Of a DNA stretch of 64,000 bases, positions 9,001-17,787 are shown one piece after another. This DNA comes from Lysobacterales bacterium. GTDB taxonomy: Bacteria; Pseudomonadota; Gammaproteobacteria; Xanthomonadales; SZUA-38. The DNA is taken from the NCBI GenBank assembly GCA_030065125.1, contig JASJDM010000011.1, positions 16,915 through 80,914 on the forward strand, given 5' to 3'. Each line of letters begins with the position of its first letter. The first letter of the stretch is position 1. The translations under genes and the position numbers were made by a program. Below the pieces are notes generated by a model that saw only the letters and a list, made by a program, of their open reading frames with translations, searched no databases and was not told the DNA's origin.

Positions 9001-9168
9001 GCGTCGCTCCATAGACCGGCAAGATGCGTTGAAGAATTGTTTGGCTGTCCACGCTGCACGGTCTCGCGATTCTTTGCGCATTCCCGAAAAGTGGAACAGC
9101 GAAAGTTTTTAATTAAACTGGGAGTCGCGCTGAACCATTCAGAAACTTGAAACGAGGGGGTTGGAATC

Positions 9169-12141
9169 ATGAGCATCAAATCCATCTGGCTGGCTCTTCT
9201 GACGGGTGTGCCATTTCTCATTGTGGGACAACCTTCTTTGGCACAGGCTTCCGATGAGGAAGGCGTGGCTATCGAGGAAGTGATTGTCACAGGAACCCGG
9301 ATACGTTCGCAGAACCTGGAATCGCTGAATCCTGTCACGACTTTGGACGAACAGGCGCTGGAGTACATTGGCAATACCAGCGTGCAGGAGATCGTTCGCG
9401 AAGTTGGGGCGCTGGTGGGTTCCGACGGCGAGTCGGAACAGAGTAACGGTGAAAATCAGTTGAACCTCCGAAACCTCGGCACCAACCGAACGCTGGTGCT
9501 GGTTAACGGCCGGCGGTTTGTGGGCGGCTTCAGCGGTACGACGGCCGTCGATACCAACGTGATTCCTCTTGCTCTTATTGAGCGGGTCGACTCGCTGACA
9601 GGCGGCGCGTCGGCCATTTACGGTGCGGATGCGGTAACCGGGGTGGTGAACTTTGTTCTCAAGAGGGACTTCGAGGGACTGGCGCTTGAGGCCCAGTACG
9701 GCGACGCCCAGGACGGTGATTTCCGGGATCAGCAGTACTCCATCACATACGGCAGAAATTTCTCTGACGGTCGAGGGAACATTACGGCCAATCTGCTGTA
9801 CGGGGAACGTCCGTTGACTCCTGCAACGGCCAGGGACGAATCCAGCATCGGCATTGCAGAGCAGATCAACAATTATGACAACCGCACGGTCAATGGCGTT
9901 ACCCCGAGATTCGTGCTCGAAGCGGGAACGCGTGAGGCGTTTTTTACCGAAGGCGGTGCACGCTTCGACCCGTTCAATATTTTTTCCACGGGCTTCAACG
10001 GTGACGGCACACCATTCGAAAACGGCCTTCCGGTCGGAAGTTTTGCCGGTACCGGGCAGATTGGTGGCGATGGGATTCCCAACTGGATCCTGTTCGGCCA
10101 CGGCGCCCGACCCGAGAATGAGCGAATTATCCTGACGGCAACTTCCCATTACGATGTCAGCGATCGATTCCAGCCCTATGTGGATCTGCACTATTCAAAT
10201 GTCGATGCGCGCTCATTGCAGCAGCATTCGCTGACGGTGGGCAGCCAGGCGGCGCGGGACAACGCTTTTCTGCCTCCGGCTGTGCTGGACGCCGCTGAAG
10301 CGGTGGGTTACCCCGGCCCGATCTTTTTCAATCGCTGGGACCTGGACTCCGGATTGATTGACCAGCGAATCGAAAAGAAGACCTTTCGCATCGTTGCCGG
10401 GGCGGAGGGCCAACTCAATGATCGCTTCAGCTACGACGTGTCCGTGAATCTTGGCAAAGTCGACCGCGATATTACTGTCCGAAACAACCGTATGTACGAC
10501 CGCTACATCGCCGCTATGGACAGCGTGGTTGATCCAGCCACCGGAAATATCGTCTGCCGCAGCGACCTGGATCCCGGTAGTTTCAACACGCTGCCCTCCG
10601 ATTTCCTGCAGACTTCTTTTGACCGATCCCTCGGGCCGGTCAGCTTCACGGCCGGACCGGGAAGTGGATGCATCCCGTTCAATCCTTTCACCACCGACAG
10701 TGCGTCCAATGCCGCCGCAATCGACTGGATCTGGATACCGACGACTAACTCGACCGAGAACGACCAGTTCGTCGTGCAGGGTTATCTGTCCGCTGACACC
10801 AGTGGTTGGTTCGATTTGCCCGGAGGACCCATCGACTTTGTCGTGGGTGCCGAATACCGCGAGGAAGAATCAGACATCCGGTTCGACGCATTTTCCGGAA
10901 CAGAGCGGGTAATCGCACAGTTCAACGGTCGTGATCTCGCTGGCGAGTTCGATGTGCTGGAAGCATTCGGTGAATTTTCGGCACCGGTGCTTGGCGACAC
11001 CAATGCCTTCGTGCGTGGTCTGACCGTCAACGGAGCTGTGCGCTGGTCGGACTATTCAACCATTGGAAGGACGACAACCTGGAAGGGCGGATTTACCTTC
11101 GAGACCTTTGGGGGCCTGACCCTTCGCGCCACCGTATCCGAAGCCGTGCGGGCGCCCAACGTCCAGGAGTTGTTCCAGGAAAGAAGCAATATTTCGACCT
11201 CCCTGGGGCAGTTTGACCCCTGCAACGTAGACAATCTTGATCTGGGCACGGAATTCCGTCGTCAAAACTGTGCCACCGATCTGTCAGCGCTCGGCGTGGA
11301 TCCTGACAGTTTCATGCCGCAACTCGGAACCTTCTTTCCGGGCATCACCGGGGGTAACCCCAACCTTGACGAAGAAACCGCCGATACGGAAACCATTGGT
11401 CTGCTGTGGCAGCCCGAATTCGTTGACGGCCTGACGCTCAGCGTGGACTACTTCGACATCGAGCTTCAAGACGCTGTGCTAAGCCCCAATCAACAGGCCA
11501 TTTTTGACGCCTGTTACGACTCCGCGTCCCTGGATAACGTCTTCTGCGACCTGATCGGGCGTGACCCGACCACCGGCTTTGCCAACTTCGTAGAGATCGT
11601 GGCGGTCAATGTCGCGGAAATCCGTACTTCCGGCTATGAGCTCAGCGGTTTCTATCAGCTGCCATTCGAGTCTTTCGGGGATATCAGCCTGGCGCTGAAT
11701 GCCACCCGCCTGGAGAAGCTGGATGTTCAGCGCACGCCGTTACCCGGACTGACCGACGAGGTAGGGTTGTTCAACACCTTCCTGGGTAATTCGGCACCGG
11801 AATGGGTGGCGAATTTTGACCTGACCTGGCGCTGGGGCAAGTGGGACGCCAACTGGGGCGTCAACTACAGCTCCGAGACCTTGCGGCCGCCGCTGATCAA
11901 CGCCCAGCGTGATACCGCTTTTGAGTTTATCGACGATCCTTTTGTGGACCGATTCATCAACCATGACCTGCAGGTCGGGTACAGTTTCAACGACAACGCG
12001 AGAATCTACGGCGGTGTCCGAAACCTGACGGATGAATACCCTGATCTGGTTCGAGGATCGCTCAACGGACTGTCGGGTCGGCAGGGGTTTGCCGGACGCT
12101 CGTTTTATATGGGATATACGCAATTGATGCCTGATCTGTAA
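9169..12141 (+). CDS. TonB-dependent outer-membrane receptor
   Basis: A 990-aa receptor importing a bulky substrate across the outer membrane with energy from TonB-ExbBD. It has a signal peptide (1-27), a TonB-box-like start VAIEEVIVTGTRIRSQ, and a plug domain (about 45-165) with the typical NLRNLGTNRTLVLVNGRR and GGASAIYGADAVTGVVNFVL. A 22-strand barrel with long loops follows, including GYELSGFYQLP and RIYGGVRNLTDEYPD near the C-terminus. The terminal residue is Leu and not the usual Phe. GAGGGGG lies just before the ATG. The VTGTR subtype is abundant in Xanthomonadales and sphingomonads and is often linked to peptides, glycans or aromatic compounds rather than siderophores. Its position between two hydrolases and a peptidase suggests a nutrient role, but the ligand is not predictable. 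Confidence 0.95.
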   Translation: MSIKSIWLALLTGVPFLIVGQPSLAQASDEEGVAIEEVIVTGTRIRSQNLESLNPVTTLDEQALEYIGNTSVQEIVREVGALVGSDGESEQSNGENQLNLRNLGTNRTLVLVNGRRFVGGFSGTTAVDTNVIPLALIERVDSLTGGASAIYGADAVTGVVNFVLKRDFEGLALEAQYGDAQDGDFRDQQYSITYGRNFSDGRGNITANLLYGERPLTPATARDESSIGIAEQINNYDNRTVNGVTPRFVLEAGTREAFFTEGGARFDPFNIFSTGFNGDGTPFENGLPVGSFAGTGQIGGDGIPNWILFGHGARPENERIILTATSHYDVSDRFQPYVDLHYSNVDARSLQQHSLTVGSQAARDNAFLPPAVLDAAEAVGYPGPIFFNRWDLDSGLIDQRIEKKTFRIVAGAEGQLNDRFSYDVSVNLGKVDRDITVRNNRMYDRYIAAMDSVVDPATGNIVCRSDLDPGSFNTLPSDFLQTSFDRSLGPVSFTAGPGSGCIPFNPFTTDSASNAAAIDWIWIPTTNSTENDQFVVQGYLSADTSGWFDLPGGPIDFVVGAEYREEESDIRFDAFSGTERVIAQFNGRDLAGEFDVLEAFGEFSAPVLGDTNAFVRGLTVNGAVRWSDYSTIGRTTTWKGGFTFETFGGLTLRATVSEAVRAPNVQELFQERSNISTSLGQFDPCNVDNLDLGTEFRRQNCATDLSALGVDPDSFMPQLGTFFPGITGGNPNLDEETADTETIGLLWQPEFVDGLTLSVDYFDIELQDAVLSPNQQAIFDACYDSASLDNVFCDLIGRDPTTGFANFVEIVAVNVAEIRTSGYELSGFYQLPFESFGDISLALNATRLEKLDVQRTPLPGLTDEVGLFNTFLGNSAPEWVANFDLTWRWGKWDANWGVNYSSETLRPPLINAQRDTAFEFIDDPFVDRFINHDLQVGYSFNDNARIYGGVRNLTDEYPDLVRGSLNGLSGRQGFAGRSFYMGYTQLMPDL

Positions 12142-12212
12142 GGGCTCGGCTCGATTGTCGCCGCTGCACGGGGGTTCCTGGGCAGCGCAACTTTCCTTCG
12201 AGATTCCGACTT

Positions 12213-12782
12213 GTGATTCGGGCTCACACGCAAAAAGATCGCGAACCCTGGTGGTTCGCGATCTCGCTGCTGGTCCTGTCTTTGCTGTCATGGGGAGCTT
12301 TGGCCCGGCAGGAACCTGCAGGCGATACCTCCATCCTCCCGCGGTGGCACGGCGTCTGGACGGGCAGCCTGCAAAATCTACCGCTTCGCCCGGACCCTCC
12401 CCAGGTAGAGGTCATACTTGAGGTGGGCGTCGGCGACGACGCGGATGATGACTGTCTCATCTGGCGGTCCACTTACTCCGAGGGCGGGGAACAGCGACAG
12501 GTCAAGGACTATCGCTTATGCCGGAAGGACGATGGTCGTTTTGTCCTGGACGAGCAGAACGGAATCGTGCTCGAACTCTCGGTCTTCGGCGACGTGATCT
12601 ACTCCGCTTTCCAATACGGGGAGCGCACGCTGGTCGTCCGCCACGCCATTGACGGACGCAGCATGACCGAGGAAATCTTCTTTGCTCACCCCGAACGGGA
12701 CGCTTTGGACCAGGTGCAACCCCTGACGGGACGGGGTTTGCAGCTGATCAGGTTCGTTAAGACCAAAGAATCTGTCGACTGA
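12213..12782 (+). CDS. Hypothetical secreted protein (189 aa)
   Basis: Starts at a GTG with only a weak ribosome binding site. The N-terminus has a charged stretch and a hydrophobic segment (about residues 14-31, AISLLVLSLLSWGALA), consistent with a signal peptide. The mature part is beta-rich and begins with a W-x-G-x-W-x-G element (HGVWTGSLQN). That element is reminiscent of lipocalin-like or other small barrel proteins, but I recognise no named family. It lies 71 bp after the TonB-receptor gene in the same direction, so it may be cotranscribed, and it converges on the amidohydrolase gene 39 bp away. Confidence 0.7.
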   Translation: MIRAHTQKDREPWWFAISLLVLSLLSWGALARQEPAGDTSILPRWHGVWTGSLQNLPLRPDPPQVEVILEVGVGDDADDDCLIWRSTYSEGGEQRQVKDYRLCRKDDGRFVLDEQNGIVLELSVFGDVIYSAFQYGERTLVVRHAIDGRSMTEEIFFAHPERDALDQVQPLTGRGLQLIRFVKTKESVD

Positions 12783-12821
12783 GAGAAGAGAGTCGCGGGA
12801 CTTACACCATCGATGCTTCGT

Positions 12822-14246
12822 TCATTCTTCTGTCGGCTCAGGAGGTACCTGGTTGCTGATCAGGGGCGCCAACGGCAACGCATCCCGGTCCACAATATTG
12901 CCGCTCTTGATGACAGTGTCGATGGTCCGGTAATTGGTCGCGCTTTTCAGCGGATTGCTGCTGAGGATGACCAGGTCTGCGATCTTGCCGGGTTCCACCG
13001 TTCCAATCTCGTCATCCAGCTGGTAGGCCCGGGCGATATGGCTGGTGGTGGACTTGAGGATTTCCATGGGGTCCATGCCCATCTCCTCGAAACCCACCAG
13101 TGCGTTGAAATGCCCTTCACCCACCGCGGTTCGCTGATCTACGGTAATGCTGTCTACCTCGGATTCAGCCGTCATTACCGGATGTTCAATACCCGCGTCG
13201 GTGGACAGCAGGAGAATCGCGCCGGCGTCGATCATCTTTTTGGTGTTGGCCCTGCCCGTAACCATAAAGGGCACCAGGAAGTTGGACGGCTTGTCCGCCT
13301 TCAACGCATCAATACGGCGCTTGGTCACCGGTAAAACGGAACAGGGAATCTGGCGTTCCACCAGTTTGCCAACCGTCTCGTCGGGCATTCCCACCGTTGG
13401 GCCGGTAATCTCACAGTGAGTCAGAATGTCCACGCCCGCCTCGATGGCCATATCCAGGCTTTCCACCGACGTGGTGTGTACCTGAACCGTCATACCCGCG
13501 TCGTGCCCCGCATCTACGATCGCCTTTTGTACTCGCCCCGAAAACGAGATGAAGCTCATCTCCGTGTGTCCGCTTGATCCATATTTCAAGAAGTCCATAT
13601 CCCTGGTGGCGTAGTCTTTCACCACGTCTGCCACCTCGTCAGGACCCATCCACGTCAACCTGCGGCCGGTTCCCTCCTCCCAGGTATCGTTGATCCGTTT
13701 GACGACGGACTTCTTGAAATGGGCGGCCGCGTCACCCCGGAAATCTGCTGACAGCGGCCCGTCAAAACCAATGATATTCCCGGCCAGGTAGATCCGGCTC
13801 CCCGGAACCTCACCCGCGTTGATGGTATCCCGGGCCTTGACCAGGGCAGCCCTGGGCCCCCAGGTGTCGAACACCGTTGTCAGGCCGGATTTCAGGGTTA
13901 TCTGGGCCGCCTCGACGATGATCTCGTCATAACGGTCCTCGTACTTGATCAGGGTTTCGGTGTCGAGGTTGAGGAAAAGGTGAAGGTTTGCGTCCATCAG
14001 GCCCGGGATGACAAATTTGCCTTTCCCGTCAATGACCCTGGCGCCATCCGGTACCGCAACGTCCCCCGAGCGTCCAACGGCGGCAATGCGGCCGTTTTCG
14101 ACAAGTACCGTGCCCTTGCGAAGCGGATCAGCGCCGGTGCCATCAATAATGGTTGCGCCGGTGATAGCCAGGGTGTCCGCCTGGGCCATGTTCAGGACCA
14201 GGGCCAGGGACATTGCAATCAGGAAAACAGTCAGCGAACAGCGCAT
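12822..14246 (-). CDS. Secreted imidazolonepropionase-like amidohydrolase (COG1228)
   Basis: A metal-dependent amidohydrolase with a signal peptide. The layout is typical: an N-terminal beta-sandwich strand (ITGATIIDGTG, VLVENGRIAAVG), the barrel (VIPGLMDANLHLF first strand, DMDFLKYGSSG with the bridging Lys, VQVHTTS, ILTHCE, LLLSTDAG) and the C-terminal GTVEPGKIADLVILSSNP. The first metal motif is N-x-H where the family normally has H-x-H; the other ligands look intact. I chose the ATG at 14246, preceded by GGAGA at seven bases, over the upstream TTG at 14261. Relatives in COG1228 include dipeptidases acting on Xaa-Pro, Xaa-Lys or Xaa-Arg. A peptidase role would fit the neighbouring DPP-IV-like gene, but the reaction is inferred. 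Confidence 0.88.
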   Translation of the reverse strand: MRCSLTVFLIAMSLALVLNMAQADTLAITGATIIDGTGADPLRKGTVLVENGRIAAVGRSGDVAVPDGARVIDGKGKFVIPGLMDANLHLFLNLDTETLIKYEDRYDEIIVEAAQITLKSGLTTVFDTWGPRAALVKARDTINAGEVPGSRIYLAGNIIGFDGPLSADFRGDAAAHFKKSVVKRINDTWEEGTGRRLTWMGPDEVADVVKDYATRDMDFLKYGSSGHTEMSFISFSGRVQKAIVDAGHDAGMTVQVHTTSVESLDMAIEAGVDILTHCEITGPTVGMPDETVGKLVERQIPCSVLPVTKRRIDALKADKPSNFLVPFMVTGRANTKKMIDAGAILLLSTDAGIEHPVMTAESEVDSITVDQRTAVGEGHFNALVGFEEMGMDPMEILKSTTSHIARAYQLDDEIGTVEPGKIADLVILSSNPLKSATNYRTIDTVIKSGNIVDRDALPLAPLISNQVPPEPTEE

Positions 14247-14295
14247 GGTCATTCTCCGCAACAGGCAGGGACACTGGTTTTGACCGTAGCATAAA

Positions 14296-14329
14296 GCCGC
14301 GCCTCACCCCCAGCAGCCGGCTGCGCGGC
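14296..14329 (-). terminator. Possible weak terminator hairpin
   Basis: Seven-base arms GCCGCGC/GCGCGGC enclose a 20-base loop that itself contains a short palindrome. On the minus strand the stem is followed by TTTAT. It lies between the peptidase-cyclophilin gene and the downstream amidohydrolase gene on the same strand, so it could attenuate readthrough. The T-run is short, so this is tentative. Confidence 0.28.
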
Positions 14330-14367
14330 CGACCAGGGCCAGCCTCCTTCCTGGCCTGTTGAGAGGG

Positions 14368-17300
14368 CTACCGCGTTGTGCGGTAGGCCTTCCCAATAAT
14401 CACCGGTTCGCTGAGAAATTGACCTTTGGCATAGTCATCTTCCACCGGCGCGGTGGAGTCCATCTGCTGAATCCTGCGCACCACGTCCATACCCGAAGTG
14501 ACTTTACCGAAGGAGGCAAATCCAAGACCGTCCGGGTTTCTCATGCCGCCAAAATCCAGGCTGGGCTGGTCGCCGATGGTAATGAAGAAGGCCGCGCCGC
14601 TGCCCGTGCCGGGATCGCCCCGGCCGAGGGAAACCGTTCCATCGGTGTGGAGGAGACCGGTTTGCTCGGTGGTTTCGTGTGCGACTGGAGGCAGGGCGCC
14701 GGCGGGGTCGGTGAGTCCGCCCTGGATAACCTCGATAATCGGAGAGCCGTTGTCGTTGTCCTTGCGAACCACACGGTAAAAAGCCGCGCCGTCAAAAAGG
14801 CCCTGGTCCAGGTGGTCAAGGAAGCTGCCAGCTGATTTTGGAGCCGCCTCCGGATACACGTTCATATGAATCTTCCCGGCCGAGGTTTCCAGGATGACGC
14901 CAACGGGCTTACCCAGCGCCTTCTTTCCATGGGGGGCCATCATCGGCTCAGTCGCGTCAATCGCGTCGCCGCCCTGGGCGGCCATCTGCATGGCAATGAC
15001 CTTTTCCTTGGTCAGATCACCGGAGGATTTGGCGCTGAAACCCACTGGGGGTTCCTTGCCGGCCAGGTGTCTGACGAAGTAATCCCAGCTTCGAACCATG
15101 GCGTAGCCGGGGAGTTCATGCCTCGCCTGGGGCATGAGGACCAGGTCAAAGGTTTTATTGGCGTTCATCAGGGCCTGGGTCAGCTGGAACAGACCGCCGG
15201 GATGGCAACCGTGGTCCAGCATGCCATGAATAAACATCAGTTTGCCCTGGAGATTTTCGGCGTGGGTCAGGTTGGCCTGCTCCAGGTAATTGTCACCCTC
15301 CAGCAGGCCCTGGTAGCGCTCGCCCCAGGTGTGCCAGAACAACCGCTGGTCGTGGTTGCCGGCGCCGGATACGCCCACCTTAAAGAAATCCGGAAACTTC
15401 AGCATGGCATGTGCGGCCATGTAGCCGCCGCCGGAAAACCCGGTGATGCCGACGCGATCGATGTCCATGTAGGGGAAGCGCTCAGCCAGCTGCCTGATGC
15501 CCGCCACATGGTCTTCCAGGTTGCTGGCGGTGTGGATCTGGCCGTGAGAAGTCTCGTGAAAAGCCCGGGATCTTTCGGCGGTGCCACGCCCGTCCAGGGT
15601 CACCACGATGAAACCCAGTTCCGAAAGCGATGCCGCGGCGTCAAATCCAATGGAGCTGCCGGTGTAGGCGGCTTTCGGGACAACGGCCACCTGGGGGCCG
15701 CCGTAGATGTAATCGATGATCGGGTAGCGCTTGTTTTCGTCAAAGTCCCGGGGGCGGTACATCACGCCGCGGATATCCGTTGAGCCATCGGCCGCGGTTA
15801 CCGAGAACGGCTCCGGCCACGGCTGCCCTTCCGGCATGGTGTTAAGCGCCGCCTGCTCTACCACCATGACCTCTTCGCCCTGGGCGTCCATCAGCACAGT
15901 GGTATTGGGCCGGTCCGGGCGCTGCCGCGTCTCGACGTAGTAGGCGCCACCTGGGGCTACACCTGAGACTAAATCCGGATCCATCCCGAAGATCGTCAGC
16001 AACAGGAGGGAGAAATCCCCTTTGGAAAGAACGAGGCGATCATCATCTCCCGAACTGAGGATCGTCAGGTCTCCGCTATCCAGGTCCACGCGGGCGATTT
16101 CCCGGTAGTAGGGATTCACATCGGGCCGGCGTGCGCCCACGCTGATGAACAGCTGTCGGTTTTCGGCGTCTACGCCGAGGACGTCCCTGACCCGCCAGTC
16201 GCCAGAAGTCAGCGCCCGCTTTTCCTTGCCCGTGTCAGCATCATGCAGGTAAAGGTGGGCCCATCCAGACTTTTCCGAGTACCAGATGAATTCGTTGCTT
16301 TCCGGCAGCGGCACGATGGAAGCGGGCATGTAAACGTTCAATCCCAGTTCCAGGTAGGTGTCGGTGGTCTCGGTAAACACAATCCGCGCAGCGCCGGAAT
16401 CCCGATCGGCCTTGACCACCCGGGCTTCTTTTTCGCCTCGGAGGATATCGACGAAGTAAACGGCGCTGGAATCGGCTGACCACCAGGCGCGGTTACCGCC
16501 CAGGGGCGTGTCTTTCATGCGCACCGCAGCGAGATCGGGATAGTGGATGCGGGTCTGCCCGCCGGTTTCGGTATCGATCACGGCCATGCGGAAGCGAGTG
16601 ACGTGCTCATCGCCCGGCAGGGACTGGCGGTAGTCGACGACCCTGGGCCGGATGCTGCCGTCCGCGGGCGCATAATCGATCACCGGCAGGGATTTCACTT
16701 TGCGTTCATCGGTCTGGGCGGTGAGCAGGTAGCGGGAATCCGGTGACCAGACCGATTCGGGCTTTTGAGCCGGGCGTCCGGTGGCGTTGGGGACCGCACC
16801 GTAGGCGTAAAACGCTTCTCCGTCGCTGGTCAGCGCCTTTTCTTTACCCGACTCGAGGTCCCTGAGCCAGAGGTTGTGATCCCTGGAAAAAACGGCCCGT
16901 TTTCCGTCCGGTGAGACCCGCCACGCGGGATCGATGGCACCCTCTGTCAGTTCGGTCAGTCGGCCCTTTTTGAACTCCCACGATTTTCCGAAGGCGCTGA
17001 ACGTCGCGGAGGACGCATCAATCACCAGGGCGCTGATGGGCAGGTCGGCGGCGTCAACCTCTTGTTCTGCCTGTTTGGCCAGCGCTTTGGCCAGGGATTT
17101 GTGGTTGAACGCCGGCTCCTTTTTGCCCTTCTTTGCGTCGACCCGAACGTACTCGGTGCCGTCCGCGGTCTCGCGGTCGTACCAGAAGCTGGTTTCGTCA
17201 ATCCAGCGGGGGTACAGGTTCTGGTTCAAAACCCACTTGTCTTCTGCGTAGGCCTGCAGGGCGGCAGCCCTTTGGTAGGCGGGCAGCAGCGGATGGACAT

Positions 17301-17388
17301 CATCGGCTTTTTCCTGGGCTGCAACCGCCTGGACGGTTGCCAGCAGCAATATCCAGAACCAATGACGGTTAGCTTCAAGCTTTTTCAT
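14368..17388 (-). CDS. DPP-IV-like S9 peptidase fused to a cyclophilin domain
   Basis: A 1006-aa exported protein with a signal peptide (1-25, ending AVAA). Residues about 40-540 form the eight-bladed DPP-IV N-terminal propeller (ISPDGKRAVF-like blades: WRVSPDGKRAVF, SVWSPDSRYLLTAQ, FIWYSEKSGWAHLYLHD). Residues about 540-800 are the S9 alpha/beta-hydrolase domain: nucleophile Ser652 in GFSGGGY, Asp in GMLDHGCHP and His in ARHELPGY. After a linker, residues 829-1004 are a cyclophilin-type peptidyl-prolyl isomerase (FDGAAFYRVVRKD, VIQGGLTD, GSGAAFFITIGDQPSLD, FASFGKV). The protein should cleave N-terminal Xaa-Pro-like dipeptides in the periplasm, with an attached activity that interconverts cis and trans prolyl bonds. 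An AGGGGG ribosome binding site precedes the ATG. The fusion is unusual to me. Confidence 0.94.
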   Translation of the reverse strand: MKKLEANRHWFWILLLATVQAVAAQEKADDVHPLLPAYQRAAALQAYAEDKWVLNQNLYPRWIDETSFWYDRETADGTEYVRVDAKKGKKEPAFNHKSLAKALAKQAEQEVDAADLPISALVIDASSATFSAFGKSWEFKKGRLTELTEGAIDPAWRVSPDGKRAVFSRDHNLWLRDLESGKEKALTSDGEAFYAYGAVPNATGRPAQKPESVWSPDSRYLLTAQTDERKVKSLPVIDYAPADGSIRPRVVDYRQSLPGDEHVTRFRMAVIDTETGGQTRIHYPDLAAVRMKDTPLGGNRAWWSADSSAVYFVDILRGEKEARVVKADRDSGAARIVFTETTDTYLELGLNVYMPASIVPLPESNEFIWYSEKSGWAHLYLHDADTGKEKRALTSGDWRVRDVLGVDAENRQLFISVGARRPDVNPYYREIARVDLDSGDLTILSSGDDDRLVLSKGDFSLLLLTIFGMDPDLVSGVAPGGAYYVETRQRPDRPNTTVLMDAQGEEVMVVEQAALNTMPEGQPWPEPFSVTAADGSTDIRGVMYRPRDFDENKRYPIIDYIYGGPQVAVVPKAAYTGSSIGFDAAASLSELGFIVVTLDGRGTAERSRAFHETSHGQIHTASNLEDHVAGIRQLAERFPYMDIDRVGITGFSGGGYMAAHAMLKFPDFFKVGVSGAGNHDQRLFWHTWGERYQGLLEGDNYLEQANLTHAENLQGKLMFIHGMLDHGCHPGGLFQLTQALMNANKTFDLVLMPQARHELPGYAMVRSWDYFVRHLAGKEPPVGFSAKSSGDLTKEKVIAMQMAAQGGDAIDATEPMMAPHGKKALGKPVGVILETSAGKIHMNVYPEAAPKSAGSFLDHLDQGLFDGAAFYRVVRKDNDNGSPIIEVIQGGLTDPAGALPPVAHETTEQTGLLHTDGTVSLGRGDPGTGSGAAFFITIGDQPSLDFGGMRNPDGLGFASFGKVTSGMDVVRRIQQMDSTAPVEDDYAKGQFLSEPVIIGKAYRTTR

Positions 17389-17787
17389 GAAAACCCCCTG
17401 TCAGGATGTGTTGGAAACGCGGCCGGCCAACAGGCCCGTTCGACTTCACCGCGATCACCATATGCCATGCTGCACGTCGATCACAGAGCGCAGTACTTTG
17501 GCATGCGCCCGAAAGCGGGTCAGTTCATGCGATGCAACATTGAAATTACCGCGGAAACTTGCAATGTGGCAACGCGAGACGTGACGCTGTTGTCTTCACT
17601 TCAGCGCTTCAGGCATTCCGAGTGCCCCAGGAATCTTCACTGTCTCCACATTCACAACGTCATAAGGAGGTCCGCTCCTGCAGCACCTGACTCAACCTGC
17701 GTGTGTTTCCGCTAACACTCCAAGAAACAGATTCAGCCAATGCCGCAGCCACCCGGCCATTTTTGCTGGGCGAGCTTTGACCGGCGG
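17389..17787. other. Intergenic region (399 bp)
   Basis: This separates the start of the peptidase-cyclophilin gene from the end of the beta-helix protein gene, both on the minus strand. It contains the 54-bp repeated element listed at 17455-17508 and a second short segment (17532-17558) that resembles 22737-22763. I see no credible gene; the plus-strand open frame crossing it is antisense to the peptidase gene for most of its length. Confidence 0.6.
17455..17508 (-). repeat. 54-bp intergenic repeat, copy 1
   Basis: The segment matches 24845-24898 at 46 of 54 positions by my alignment, in the same orientation and without gaps. Both copies lie upstream of a minus-strand gene: this one 67-120 bp before the peptidase-cyclophilin start. 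The shared core includes GTCGATCACAG and ATGCTGCA. A conserved promoter-proximal element or a dispersed small repeat would both fit. Confidence 0.6.

Noticed and set aside
7849..9081. Minus-strand open frame (410 codons) over the Tat amidohydrolase gene
   Set aside because: Shadow of the sense gene; no ribosome binding site or recognisable fold.
9139..10191. Minus-strand open frame (350 codons) over the TonB-receptor gene
   Set aside because: The receptor plug-domain signature is on the plus strand in the same interval; the antisense protein is unrecognisable.
17062..17715. Plus-strand open frame crossing the 54-bp repeat
   Set aside because: Half of it is antisense to the signal peptide and propeller of the peptidase-cyclophilin gene, and the rest has no start site or domain. 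The resemblance of the two repeat copies at the protein level is not enough to call a gene.
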